NCBI RefSeq assembly: GCF_003071065.1
Contig: NZ_QCXX01000011.1
Span: forward strand, 1-64,000
Direction of reading: 5' to 3'
DNA length: 64,000 bases
DNA from: Sphingobacterium athyrii
GTDB lineage: Bacteria; Bacteroidota; Bacteroidia; Sphingobacteriales; Sphingobacteriaceae
Both the position numbers and the translations under genes were made by a program. The notes below the pieces were generated by a model, which saw only the letters and a program-made list of their open reading frames with translations, searched no databases and was not told the origin of the DNA. Within the stretch, counting starts at the first letter, position 1. The number at the start of each line of letters is the position of its first letter. Below are positions 54,396-62,245 of this stretch, in pieces.

Positions 54396-55142
54396 ATGAG
54401 TACAATACATTTATTTGACGATAGTAATAATGCGAACGACAATCGCCTGGGGGATCTCGAAAAAACCATCATCATCAACAATCTGATGGAGGTTCCTTTT
54501 GACGAGCGGGATGAATTATGGCGCGATACTTTCTTAAACAACATAGCAGAATGCACCCTAAAGCTTGCTGAAACTGAAGTTGTGATCGGTCCGGACGGAT
54601 TTCCTTATTTTCAGTTGGAAAGTGTGCCCAAGGATCAAAATTTTCAGGCTTTCGTCATCAAAAATCGCTTGAAAGATTTTGTATTGCCGAAAGGTTTTGG
54701 TATCGCCATCAATACACAAAATGCAAACCCGGATTGGGTCTTTACCTATGGCGATTTGGTTAATTATTTCTTGAACGACGAGTTTTATACAGACCAGAGC
54801 ATTTTTTCACAAAAAAATGAACAGACCACCATTGGTAAAGATGAAGAAATATTAGTTGGTCAACCATCGGAAACAATCCTCCCGCGTCATGTCCGGACAC
54901 AGCTCCGTGAGTTTTTGGATTATTATGGTGTAAAGAACGCCAAAATTATGCTTATTGCACGTAATTATAAAGACGAAGAAAAAGTGTCTCAAGATCTGGT
55001 CTTTAATATTGTTGCCAATCAATTTAGGACAGAAAAAGAATTCACGAATATCATGGAAGCAATCGGCTGGTTCTTGCCAAGACATTATTCCTATATCGGA
55101 TTAGATGAGTTTGCGATTGAAAATGGCTTTATGCCATTGTAA
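54396..55142 (+). CDS. Conserved protein of unknown function
   Basis: A 248-residue acidic, soluble protein without signal peptide or membrane segment. It contains no motif I recognise. The region QPSETILPRHVRTQLREFLDYY (about 152-173) looks helical. It lies 52 bp after the DEAD-box gene and 36 bp before the NUDIX gene on the same strand. Its position suggests co-transcription with one of them, but no function follows. Confidence 0.7.
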   Translation: MSTIHLFDDSNNANDNRLGDLEKTIIINNLMEVPFDERDELWRDTFLNNIAECTLKLAETEVVIGPDGFPYFQLESVPKDQNFQAFVIKNRLKDFVLPKGFGIAINTQNANPDWVFTYGDLVNYFLNDEFYTDQSIFSQKNEQTTIGKDEEILVGQPSETILPRHVRTQLREFLDYYGVKNAKIMLIARNYKDEEKVSQDLVFNIVANQFRTEKEFTNIMEAIGWFLPRHYSYIGLDEFAIENGFMPL

Positions 55143-55178
55143 AAGAAAAAATTTGATTATATAAATAGAGAATAAATA

Positions 55179-55634
55179 ATGTTTCCATTTAACGTAAGAG
55201 TATACGGAATATTGATCAACGAGAAAGAGGAAGTGCTGATCAGTGACGAGAGGACGGAAAATGTTTCATTTACCAAATTTCCGGGCGGAGGATTAGAATA
55301 TGGAGAGGGGCTATTAGAGGCTCTAATCAGAGAATACCAAGAAGAGTGTGCATTTGACATTGACGTCGTTAAGCATATCTATACAACTGATTTTTACGAG
55401 AAATCAAGTTTCAATGATAGTCAGATCATATCAATTTACTATCAGGTCAAAAATACTTCAGCCATTCAGATTAGAACAACCTCCAAGGCATTTGACTTTG
55501 ATCCGAACGAGAAAGTGGAAGATAATAAACGTCAGTCTTTCCGATGGGTTCCTGTCCATGTACTTAGGATAGCAGATCTAACATTTAAAACCGATCAAGT
55601 TGCCTGGACAGAATTTTTGAAAACGCTGAAATGA
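55179..55634 (+). CDS. NUDIX hydrolase
   Basis: A 151-residue NUDIX-fold protein. The NUDIX box is nearly complete: GGLEYGEGLLEALIREYQEEC (about 32-52) matches G-x5-E-x7-REU-x-EE with Cys where Gly is usual. The substrate, a nucleoside diphosphate derivative, cannot be told from sequence. ATG 55179 begins the recognisable domain. Confidence 0.92.
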   Translation: MFPFNVRVYGILINEKEEVLISDERTENVSFTKFPGGGLEYGEGLLEALIREYQEECAFDIDVVKHIYTTDFYEKSSFNDSQIISIYYQVKNTSAIQIRTTSKAFDFDPNEKVEDNKRQSFRWVPVHVLRIADLTFKTDQVAWTEFLKTLK

Positions 55635-55665
55635 TAAGATTTTTTTTAATTTTCGTCAATTTTAT

Positions 55666-55695
55666 TTGTATTTAAAAAATAAACACATATCTTTA
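55666..55695 (+). promoter_or_regulatory. Promoter of a candidate ncRNA
   Basis: TTG (55666-55668), exactly 19 bp, then TATCTTTA (55688-55695), one mismatch to the consensus. Transcription would start at about 55700, on the strand of the closing stem at 55698-55707. No protein-coding start follows. Confidence 0.65.
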
Positions 55696-55698
55696 CGT

Positions 55699-55909
55699 AA
55701 ACCAATGGAAATACTTTGTTTTTTTAAAGTATTGACCTTAATAATTACATTTTATTATTTTTTTGATATCTCGTAAGACGAGATGAGTGAAGAGAAAAGC
55801 GATATCAAACAGACATTGGTTTATTGAATTTGTAAATTCCTAGTCCTATAGGTTTTTTAATAGTTAGTGTGATTTTATGGCGATACTCCCCGTATCGCCT
55901 TATTTTTTT
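55699..55909 (+). ncRNA. Candidate structured small RNA with its own promoter and terminator
   Basis: There is no open frame of note. A 10-bp closing stem joins TAAACCAATG (55698-55707) and CATTGGTTTA (55814-55823). Inside are an 8-bp hairpin (55710-55717 with 55726-55733) and a hairpin with two competing forms: ATCTCGT with ACGAGAT (55768-55774/55778-55784), or TGATATC with GATATCA (55764-55770/55801-55807). A GC-rich terminator hairpin follows (55879-55886 with 55892-55899, then T7). It could be a 6S-like RNA, but I cannot confirm the rod-shaped 6S fold. The IS element inserted 48 bp downstream. Confidence 0.55.
55879..55909 (+). terminator. Rho-independent terminator
   Basis: GGCGATAC (55879-55886) pairs with GTATCGCC (55892-55899), followed by TTATTTTTTT. 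It ends either the candidate ncRNA or read-through from the NUDIX gene. Confidence 0.9.
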
Positions 55910-55972
55910 GTCTTATTATACGCTGCCACCTGACACCTTTATTTAGAGTCTTTTATGGATCAAGCATAATTC

Positions 55973-56380
55973 TTGGGGGGAATTGAAAAAATACTTAGTT
56001 TAGTGTTTTTAAAAACTAGAGAACACTTGGAAGCTGCCGAACGTAAATTATTATCCTTGTTAATGCCCGAAGGGCTATTAGAATATTTTCAGATTTTAGA
56101 AGTAGATCAGGTAGAAGATCAACTTCATATCTATTTAGATGAGCTTAATATTACTCCAGCGGGTTATGAAAATAGTAACCTAGAATCAAAAGGTTTTATG
56201 CCTTCTACGGAGATTTCCGATTTTCCCATTCGGGGGCAGAAAGTTACCCTGCATATCCGTCGTCGTCGTTGGACTGTTTTGGACACTGGAGAGATTATCA
56301 CAAGAGATTGGAATCTAGTACGTGAGGGTACCCGAATGACAACAGAATTCGGGCTTTTTTTAAAGAAGATATTTGGATAA
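55973..56380 (+). CDS. IS transposase N-terminal region (orfA)
   Basis: The 135-residue frame encodes the N-terminal region of an ISAon1-type transposase, with helical segments (LEAAERKLLSLLMPEGLLEYF, about 19-39) and a zinc-free HIRRRRWTVLDTGEII stretch typical of the group. The TTG at 55973 lies within the left inverted repeat; a GTG at 56003 is another possible start. It overlaps orfB by 8 bp in a different frame. Confidence 0.8.
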   Translation: MGGIEKILSLVFLKTREHLEAAERKLLSLLMPEGLLEYFQILEVDQVEDQLHIYLDELNITPAGYENSNLESKGFMPSTEISDFPIRGQKVTLHIRRRRWTVLDTGEIITRDWNLVREGTRMTTEFGLFLKKIFG

Positions 56381-57356
56381 CCATCCTGTAAGTGCCCAGT
56401 TAGTAGGTTTGTTCTTTCAGATGGATGGCAAGCTGCTACAAGATCAATATAAGAATCATCTGAGCGATTTCCATGATTGGGATCAAAAATCACATGCAGA
56501 GAATTGGACACTATTTCCACAGAATATAGCTGAACACTTAAGTATTGATGAGACCAGTTTTAGTAATGGTGAACTTTATACCATTGTAAGTAGTAAATCT
56601 GCAAAAGGTAGGAAAGGAACCATTCTAGCGACAATCAAGGGAACAAAAGCGGAAGATATTATCGCTGTATTAGAGCGAATTCCTCTTGGTACAAGAAACA
56701 AGGTTAAAGAGGTGACCATGGATATGGCTCCTAATATGGCTAAGGCTATCCGTAGATGTTTCAGAAATGCCAGGCGGGTAATAGATCGTTTTCATGTTCA
56801 AAAGCTAGCATACGATGCTGTTCAGGAACTACGGATCCAGTATCGCTGGGAAGTATTGGATATAGAAAGCCAAAAAATAAAGGATGCAAGAAAGCAAAGT
56901 CTTCCTTATGAGCCAGAGGTATTATCCAATGGAGACACCATCAGGCAACTATTGGCTAGATCTAGACATCTGTTGTTCAAGCACCCTGGGCGGTGGACAG
57001 AAAGTCAAAAACATCGTGCAGAGTTATTGTTTATTCGCTTCCCAAAGCTAAGACAAGCATATGATTTAGGGATTGCTCTGGGTGCTATTTTTACCAAATG
57101 CAAAGACAAAACACTTGCCTTTACCAAATTGGGTCTGTGGCATAATCAAGTGGAGAATGCGGGCATCCTATCTTTTGAGAGTGTAGCAAAGTCTATTGCA
57201 GCACACCACCCTGAAATCCTGCATTACTTTGACAACAGGAGCACAAATGCTTCAGCTGAGTCTTTCAATGCTAAATTAAAGGCTTTTCGCAGTGTATTCC
57301 GTGGTGTAAGAGATACTACTTTTTTCTTGTATAGGGTGATGAAATTGTATGCCTAA
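56373..57356 (+). CDS. IS transposase DDE domain (orfB)
   Basis: The 327-residue frame has ISL3-type DDE features: the first Asp in LSIDETSFSNGELY (about 65-78), the second in VTMDMAPNMAKAIRRCFRNARRVIDRFHV (about 110-138) and the Glu in STNASAESFNAKLKAFRS (about 296-313). It starts at TTG 56373 overlapping the orfA stop, so it is made by re-initiation or by +1 frameshifting between 56364 and 56380. No T-run slippage is possible, because a TAA at 56361-56363 closes this frame upstream. Confidence 0.9.
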   Translation: MDNHPVSAQLVGLFFQMDGKLLQDQYKNHLSDFHDWDQKSHAENWTLFPQNIAEHLSIDETSFSNGELYTIVSSKSAKGRKGTILATIKGTKAEDIIAVLERIPLGTRNKVKEVTMDMAPNMAKAIRRCFRNARRVIDRFHVQKLAYDAVQELRIQYRWEVLDIESQKIKDARKQSLPYEPEVLSNGDTIRQLLARSRHLLFKHPGRWTESQKHRAELLFIRFPKLRQAYDLGIALGAIFTKCKDKTLAFTKLGLWHNQVENAGILSFESVAKSIAAHHPEILHYFDNRSTNASAESFNAKLKAFRSVFRGVRDTTFFLYRVMKLYA

Positions 57357-57468
57357 TTATCTTTAACCCCCAAACTTTCGGTATGATCCTCTTTTATACA
57401 TCCCGGGAGCACGGTTAGATACTCGCTCTCATTTCAAACCCCGGCAACGACAGCAACAATTGCGGATC

Positions 57469-58182
57469 CTATTTGAATGCGACGAAAGAGGCAAAACACA
57501 AATTTTTATGCAATACATCGATATCTTTAAATCCGACTTTTGCCAATAGCTCAAGCTGATACACCAACGGTCTCGGTGTATCCTCATGTTCGATATAGGC
57601 AAAGACATGATCGCGATAGGCTTCATTCTGCAAATTCGTTAAGTAGGCTCCATATTTTTCGCGATAGATCAACTCTTGGAGAGGCGCACTATTTTGTTCG
57701 ATAAGATCGAAAATCCATACGCTACCACCACTTTTGAGTAATCTAAATAGTTTCCGGAATGCAGTCTCCCAATCCTGATCGTCCCGCAGATGGTGTAATA
57801 CCGCTGTCGCAATTATTACATCATATTTTCCCTCGGATAGATCGGCCTGCCGAAAATCGCCTTTGACCTGATGCACCCGCCCACTGGTAAGTGCTCCGAC
57901 ACGTTCTTTAGCACGTTCTAACATCGGTAAACTCAGATCAACTAAGGTAACATCTGGATTGGAACTGACTTTTTGCAATAATTTGACATCATAGTTACCT
58001 GCACCGCAGCCAATATCCAACACCCGCTCGAGATCCGGGTAAAGGGATGAAATCGCATCCGTTATAAGTTCCATATTCCATACGGCATCCAATGTCGTCG
58101 CCTGCCCTGTCTCTAAATTAGCAAACCGTTCGACATCCTTGTCAAATCGCGTTTCAATCTCCTGTAATGTTGCTTTATTCAT
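57469..58182 (-). CDS. Class I SAM-dependent methyltransferase
   Basis: The 237-residue protein has motif I VLDIGCGAGNYDVKLL (about 54-69), the acidic VTLVDLSLPML (about 78-88) and IIATAVLHHLRDDQDW (about 123-138). It resembles ubiE/Methyltransf_12-type enzymes. Substrate unknown. It is transcribed away from the LysR gene, so that regulator may control it. The stop lies 80 bp from the IS end, and the C-terminus looks complete. Confidence 0.88.
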   Translation of the reverse strand: MNKATLQEIETRFDKDVERFANLETGQATTLDAVWNMELITDAISSLYPDLERVLDIGCGAGNYDVKLLQKVSSNPDVTLVDLSLPMLERAKERVGALTSGRVHQVKGDFRQADLSEGKYDVIIATAVLHHLRDDQDWETAFRKLFRLLKSGGSVWIFDLIEQNSAPLQELIYREKYGAYLTNLQNEAYRDHVFAYIEHEDTPRPLVYQLELLAKVGFKDIDVLHKNLCFASFVAFK

Positions 58183-58378
58183 AGTAATATATTTATTTAC
58201 GAGCTAACTATGCTCTGTTGTCTTTCAATGAATACATCGTATCCGGGTCGTTTTGAAAAGCATGTCAGGCTTTTTCCGATAAGATAGGATATATAAATTT
58301 TAATTATTTAAAGGTAGGGTTAACTCGAATTCATTAAAAATATTTATTTTGTCATCGATTCATACCAAAAAAGTATCA

Positions 58379-59260
58379 ATGGAAATCAGACATCTTATTT
58401 ATTTCAAAACAGTAGCCGAGGAACTTCACTTCGGAAGAGCAGCCGAGCGTTTATTTATGTCCCAACCACCGCTAAGTAGACAGATCAAAGATCTTGAAGA
58501 TGAGCTTGGTGTTATACTCTTCTTCAGAACAAATAAAAGGGTGGAACTGACTGAGGCTGGTAAATACTTTTTGGAAGAGGTGGGCGAGCTCCTCCAGAAC
58601 TTAGAGCATAGCAAAACAATCACCAAACAGATTCATAACAATATTTCCGGAGAATTTAAATTAGGCTACATCAGTTCCACTCCCAAACAAATGTTGGCGA
58701 CGGTATTAAAGCAGATTCAGCAAAAATTCCCCTATCTACGGGTCAGCCTATTTGAGACATCCACACAAAAACAAAAAGCAGCGTTAGAAAACGGAAAATT
58801 GGATCTCGGAATTATGCGTGCGCCCATATACGCTAGCGAGCTCCTGATCACACCGCTATTCGAAGACCCAATGGTCATTGTCGGGTCCACAGCAGTCGAC
58901 TTCAAGGATATCAATTTTTTCAACGAGAATTTCATCTCCTTCAACCAAAAATATGCTTCTGAATATCATCGCTTAACAATCAATACCTGTAATCGCATGG
59001 GATTTGAGCCCAAGATTGTGCACCAGAGTAATTCCATGTCTTCCATCCTCGAATTGGTGTCACAAGGTTTAGGACTAGCTGTTGTTCCTGCATCAACGAT
59101 AAAACAGTATCCTCATCTGAAATTAAAGATCATGAAACTAAATGATATAGATAGCAAAACAGAAGTAATTTTGGTTTCCAATATAAAAAGTAAGAACAGT
59201 GCGCTCGGAGAGTTCATTCAATGTATTCAAAAGGAATACCTTAAATTTAATAAAGCATAA
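58379..59260 (+). CDS. LysR family transcriptional regulator
   Basis: The 293-residue protein has an N-terminal winged helix (MEIRHLIYFKTVAEELHFGRAAERLFMSQPPLSRQIKDLE, about 1-40) and a periplasmic-binding-like effector domain (about 88-290). ATG 58379 starts the canonical domain; the frame is open ten codons earlier. It is divergent from the methyltransferase gene and upstream of the serine hydrolase gene, either of which could be its target. Confidence 0.95.
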   Translation: MEIRHLIYFKTVAEELHFGRAAERLFMSQPPLSRQIKDLEDELGVILFFRTNKRVELTEAGKYFLEEVGELLQNLEHSKTITKQIHNNISGEFKLGYISSTPKQMLATVLKQIQQKFPYLRVSLFETSTQKQKAALENGKLDLGIMRAPIYASELLITPLFEDPMVIVGSTAVDFKDINFFNENFISFNQKYASEYHRLTINTCNRMGFEPKIVHQSNSMSSILELVSQGLGLAVVPASTIKQYPHLKLKIMKLNDIDSKTEVILVSNIKSKNSALGEFIQCIQKEYLKFNKA

Positions 59261-59335
59261 TAAAAAAACCGGACTGGTTTGTCCTGATTCAAACAATGAA
59301 AAAAGACCATCATTTCCCTGCTACAATTAACGCTG

Positions 59336-60433
59336 TTGCTCCCCGTACTATTGTTCGGACAGCAGGCATCAGAAATTGACCAGAAATTGCAGGCCATTAT
59401 GCAGCACTATCAAGCAATAGGATTAAGTGTCGTACTCGTCAAAAACAACCAGATTGACTTTCATAAAAACTATGGTTACAAAAATATAAAAGACAAAACC
59501 CCGTTACAGGACAACGACATCTTCCGGATAGCTTCCATATCAAAGTCATTTACAGCCACCTCTTTTATGCAACTCTTAAAACAGGGCCACTGTTCTTTAG
59601 ATGATGATTTCGGCGATCTAATTGGTTTCCCGATTAGAAATCCAAACTACCCTGAGGTAAAAATTACCCTGCGGATGGTACTTTCCCACACCTCCAGTAT
59701 TAATGATAAAAACGGTTATTTTAATCTGGATGTGATCAATCCATCCAAAAATCCGAACTGGCAAGATTCATACAACAGTTATGCCCCGGGCAGCCAATAT
59801 CAGTATTGTAATCTAAATTTTAATATGGCGGGAGCCGTATTGGAGAAACTGACGCAGATGCGTTTTGATAACTATATCTCCAAAAACATTCTCAAGCCAT
59901 TGCAACTTTATGGTGGCTATTGTGTTGACTCGCTGGATCATTCGAGATTAGTCCCTTTATACTCATTCGATGACAAAGCTAATTTTATCGAAGAAGCAAA
60001 CGCCTATGCCCCAAGACGCGAAGAACTTGCAGCCTATCAACCAGGCTATACGACCCCTGTACTCTCACCCACTGGTGGTATGAAAATATCAGCACTCGAT
60101 CTTGCAAAATACATGCTCATGCACATGAACTATGGTACGGCTAACGGGAAAAAAATAATGGATAAAAAATATGCAAAGATCATGCAAACGGCGGTCAACA
60201 AGCAATCGGGTTATGGTCTCGCCATCATGAACGAAAGCAGCATTATTCCCGGCATCACTTTAACAGGACATACCGGATCTGCCTATGGTTTATACAGTGC
60301 GCTATTTTTTAATCCCGCAAAAAAATATGGATTCGTAGTGATCACCAACGGCTGCAACTTACCAGATAGCGAAAATTTCAATCCTTTGCTTAAAGATTGC
60401 ATCCAAGCCCTGTATGATAGCTTTATAAAATAG
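59336..60433 (+). CDS. Beta-lactamase-fold serine hydrolase, signal peptide frame broken
   Basis: A 365-residue protein of the class C beta-lactamase/PBP-like family: SISK (nucleophile Ser and Lys), YQYCNLNF with the YxN motif, and HTGSAYG as the third motif. The start given (TTG) leaves a truncated signal peptide. An ATG at 59296 would add MKKTIISLLQLTL but is one base out of frame because the following A-run is six long instead of five. The protein is probably meant to be exported and is disabled, or mis-read, in this sequence. Confidence 0.75.
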   Translation: MLPVLLFGQQASEIDQKLQAIMQHYQAIGLSVVLVKNNQIDFHKNYGYKNIKDKTPLQDNDIFRIASISKSFTATSFMQLLKQGHCSLDDDFGDLIGFPIRNPNYPEVKITLRMVLSHTSSINDKNGYFNLDVINPSKNPNWQDSYNSYAPGSQYQYCNLNFNMAGAVLEKLTQMRFDNYISKNILKPLQLYGGYCVDSLDHSRLVPLYSFDDKANFIEEANAYAPRREELAAYQPGYTTPVLSPTGGMKISALDLAKYMLMHMNYGTANGKKIMDKKYAKIMQTAVNKQSGYGLAIMNESSIIPGITLTGHTGSAYGLYSALFFNPAKKYGFVVITNGCNLPDSENFNPLLKDCIQALYDSFIK

Positions 60434-60524
60434 GCTGAAGTCTAAAGACAGAGTCTGACTGTCTGTTTCAAGCAGTAAAGAAAAAAATTAAATGGATAGC
60501 AGCTTCCACAACAACCCATAAAAA

Positions 60525-60557
60525 TACCCCCAAATAGTGTTCGACTTTTTGGGGGTA
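60525..60557 (-). terminator. Terminator of the glutathione peroxidase operon
   Basis: TACCCCCAAA (60525-60534) pairs with TTTGGGGGTA (60548-60557). On the minus strand the stem is followed by a short T-run. Confidence 0.8.
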
Positions 60558-60583
60558 TCGTATCGTTGAGCGTATGGATTGAT

Positions 60584-61108
60584 TTATTTTTTATTCTCAA
60601 CCCAGTTTACAATTGCCGGATCCAATGGATTGGTTGCTGATCGAAAGCGGTGTACCAGCTGACCATTTTCATCAATCAGGAATTTTTCGAAGTTCCATTT
60701 AATATCGCCGGTAAAATCAGGATTATTTTGTGTGATCAAATATTTAAATAATGGCGAAATCTGATCACCTTTCACATCTACCTTTTCTGCCATTAAAAAA
60801 TCCACACCATAATTCCGCTCACAAAATTCTTGAATCTCGGTATTGGAACCCGGCTCCTGCTGTCCAAAGTTATTCGCCGGAAAACCAATGATCACCAATT
60901 TATCGCCAAAGGTCTTGTGCAGTTCTTCCAAGTCTTTATACTGTTTCGTAAAACCGCATTTAGACGCTGTATTGACGATCAAAATCTTCTTGCCTTTGAA
61001 ATCGGACATTTTCACTTCCTGCCCTTCCAGGGTCTTAAAAGTGAAATTATAAATTTCGGGATTGCCAAATAACATTGACATATACACCATAATAGTTGCT
61101 ATAATCAT
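60584..61108 (-). CDS. Glutathione peroxidase-like peroxidase
   Basis: The 174-residue protein reduces peroxides using a catalytic cysteine, Cys51 in NTASKCGFT, not selenocysteine. The family Gln (FPANNFGQQEPG, about 77-88) and the WNFEKFLID segment are present. The N-terminal hydrophobic stretch (about 2-14) suggests a signal or anchor, so it may be periplasmic. Many bacterial members use thioredoxin instead of glutathione. It lies 12 bp after the kinase-like gene and probably shares its promoter. Confidence 0.95.
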   Translation of the reverse strand: MIIATIMVYMSMLFGNPEIYNFTFKTLEGQEVKMSDFKGKKILIVNTASKCGFTKQYKDLEELHKTFGDKLVIIGFPANNFGQQEPGSNTEIQEFCERNYGVDFLMAEKVDVKGDQISPLFKYLITQNNPDFTGDIKWNFEKFLIDENGQLVHRFRSATNPLDPAIVNWVENKK

Positions 61109-61120
61109 ATTTTTTTTAGT

Positions 61121-61987
61121 TTAAAGACTCAACAATGAGTTACTCTCTCTTTCCAATACTGCATTGAACAATTCATTAATAGGTGACTTGAGGATTGTTC
61201 CGACCTTAATCTGATGCGTTTCACACACTTCACGTAATAATAAATCAAAACTGTAAGCAATTGACCCCACAAAGTGGCACTCATACTGATTATAATCAGC
61301 ATAAGTTAAAATAGATGCCTGAACGAACTCTTCAAAACCACCTTTTACCAGGTCGATGATAAATGGATGGGTAATATTATCAGACATGAAAGGCGCAAAA
61401 GATGCTAAAAAAGCATTTGGCCGTTCCTTCTGATACACGTTTTTTATAACAATCTCTTTATTTATGCGGTATTTGACCGCAAATTTCTCGTTCAGATCTT
61501 TCGGCATACGCCCATAAAGAAATAAACGAAGAAGCTTTTTCCCAAAATAGGCCCCAGAGCCTTCATCTCCCAACACATAACCGTTGCCATTGTGCGAAGG
61601 CATCAGCTCTTCGCCATCAAAAAAGCTCAGGTCTGATCCTGTACCAAGCGTGGCAACATATCCTTTTTTATTGCCACAGGTTGCCAACGCACATCCGAAA
61701 AGATCATTCTCAACAGCGATATAAGCATTTTCGAACAGGGGGGTCAAGGCATTTGAAACCATTTCACGGCGATCTGGGGTAATGCAGCCAGCTCCAAAAA
61801 AATAAAGCTCCGTAACCTCATCCGCATAAGGTATTATTTCGGGTATCTCTTTAATAACCCGTGTAATTTCTTTTTCGTTAACGAAAAAAGGATTGAGTCC
61901 ATTTGTACTGAACGAAATAGGTGCACTGTCGGGCAATTCCAATTTCCAATCTGACTTTGACGAGCCACTATCAACAACTAAGATCAT
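61121..61987 (-). CDS. N-acetylglucosamine kinase-like ATPase (BadF/BadG family)
   Basis: The 288-residue ASKHA-fold protein has VDSGSSKSDWKL (phosphate 1, about 5-16), TLGTGSDLSFFDG (about 117-129) and LGDEGSGAYFGKKLLRLFL (about 144-162), typical of the GlcNAc kinase-like BadF group common in Bacteroidota. The likely role is phosphorylation of amino sugars from wall recycling. It begins a two-gene unit with glutathione peroxidase and is divergent from the M61 peptidase gene. Confidence 0.85.
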   Translation of the reverse strand: MILVVDSGSSKSDWKLELPDSAPISFSTNGLNPFFVNEKEITRVIKEIPEIIPYADEVTELYFFGAGCITPDRREMVSNALTPLFENAYIAVENDLFGCALATCGNKKGYVATLGTGSDLSFFDGEELMPSHNGNGYVLGDEGSGAYFGKKLLRLFLYGRMPKDLNEKFAVKYRINKEIVIKNVYQKERPNAFLASFAPFMSDNITHPFIIDLVKGGFEEFVQASILTYADYNQYECHFVGSIAYSFDLLLREVCETHQIKVGTILKSPINELFNAVLERESNSLLSL

Positions 61988-62026
61988 ACAAATTCTTGAT
62001 TATTTTCCCCTGATAAACTAGTGTAT

Positions 62027-62034
62027 CAAATATA
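62027..62034 (-). promoter_or_regulatory. -7 element for the kinase-peroxidase unit
   Basis: TATATTTG on the minus strand is a perfect -7 element, about 40 bp before the ATG at 61987. TTC rather than TTG lies 19 bp upstream. Confidence 0.45.
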
Positions 62035-62190
62035 CAAAAATTACGTCCAAACTGAAACGACGATTCTTAAAGAAAATACGTATCTTGGATTTCTTATGTG
62101 ACATCTTTACAATCCAATGAAACTTTTTAAATCAATCAAAGTCTAAGGGATTTAATGAACTATTGAAGAACCAATAAAACATTTTTTTGT

Positions 62191-62221
62191 TTGATTTAAG
62201 CATAAGATACTTTTAATTTTG
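62191..62221 (+). promoter_or_regulatory. Promoter of the M61 peptidase gene
   Basis: TTG (62191-62193), 20 bp, then TAATTTTG (62214-62221). It lies 24 bp before the ATG at 62246. Confidence 0.6.
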
Positions 62222-62245
62222 TAGCGCATACTAAAATCATCTTTC

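Larger units (their letters stand above)
55957..57389 (+). mobile_element. ISL3-like (ISAon1 group) insertion sequence, 1433 bp
   Basis: The element has imperfect 23-bp terminal inverted repeats: 55957-55979 (GGATCAAGC...TTGGGGG) and 57367-57389 (CCCCCAAAC...GATCC), matching at 16 of 23 positions. It is flanked by an 8-bp duplication. Inside are two overlapping transposase frames in the same direction. Both frames are open and complete, so the copy looks intact. It separates the candidate ncRNA from the methyltransferase gene. Confidence 0.92.
55949..57397. repeat. 8-bp target site duplication flanking the insertion sequence
   Basis: TCTTTTAT occurs at 55949-55956 directly before the left IS end and again at 57390-57397 directly after the right end. 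The perfect direct repeat shows a simple, still recognisable insertion. Eight bp is the size expected for the ISL3 family. Confidence 0.9.

Noticed and set aside
55698..55823. Firm identification of the candidate RNA as 6S RNA
   Set aside because: Size and paired ends fit, but the inner part folds into separate hairpins rather than the long rod with a central bubble expected of 6S RNA.
56355..56365. T7-AAAG run as a slippery site joining the two IS frames
   Set aside because: The downstream frame has a TAA at 56361-56363, so slipping in the T-run would end translation at once. A -1 shift also leads to the wrong frame.
59262..59290. Hairpin after the LysR gene as a terminator
   Set aside because: Only about five base pairs with a weak context can form.
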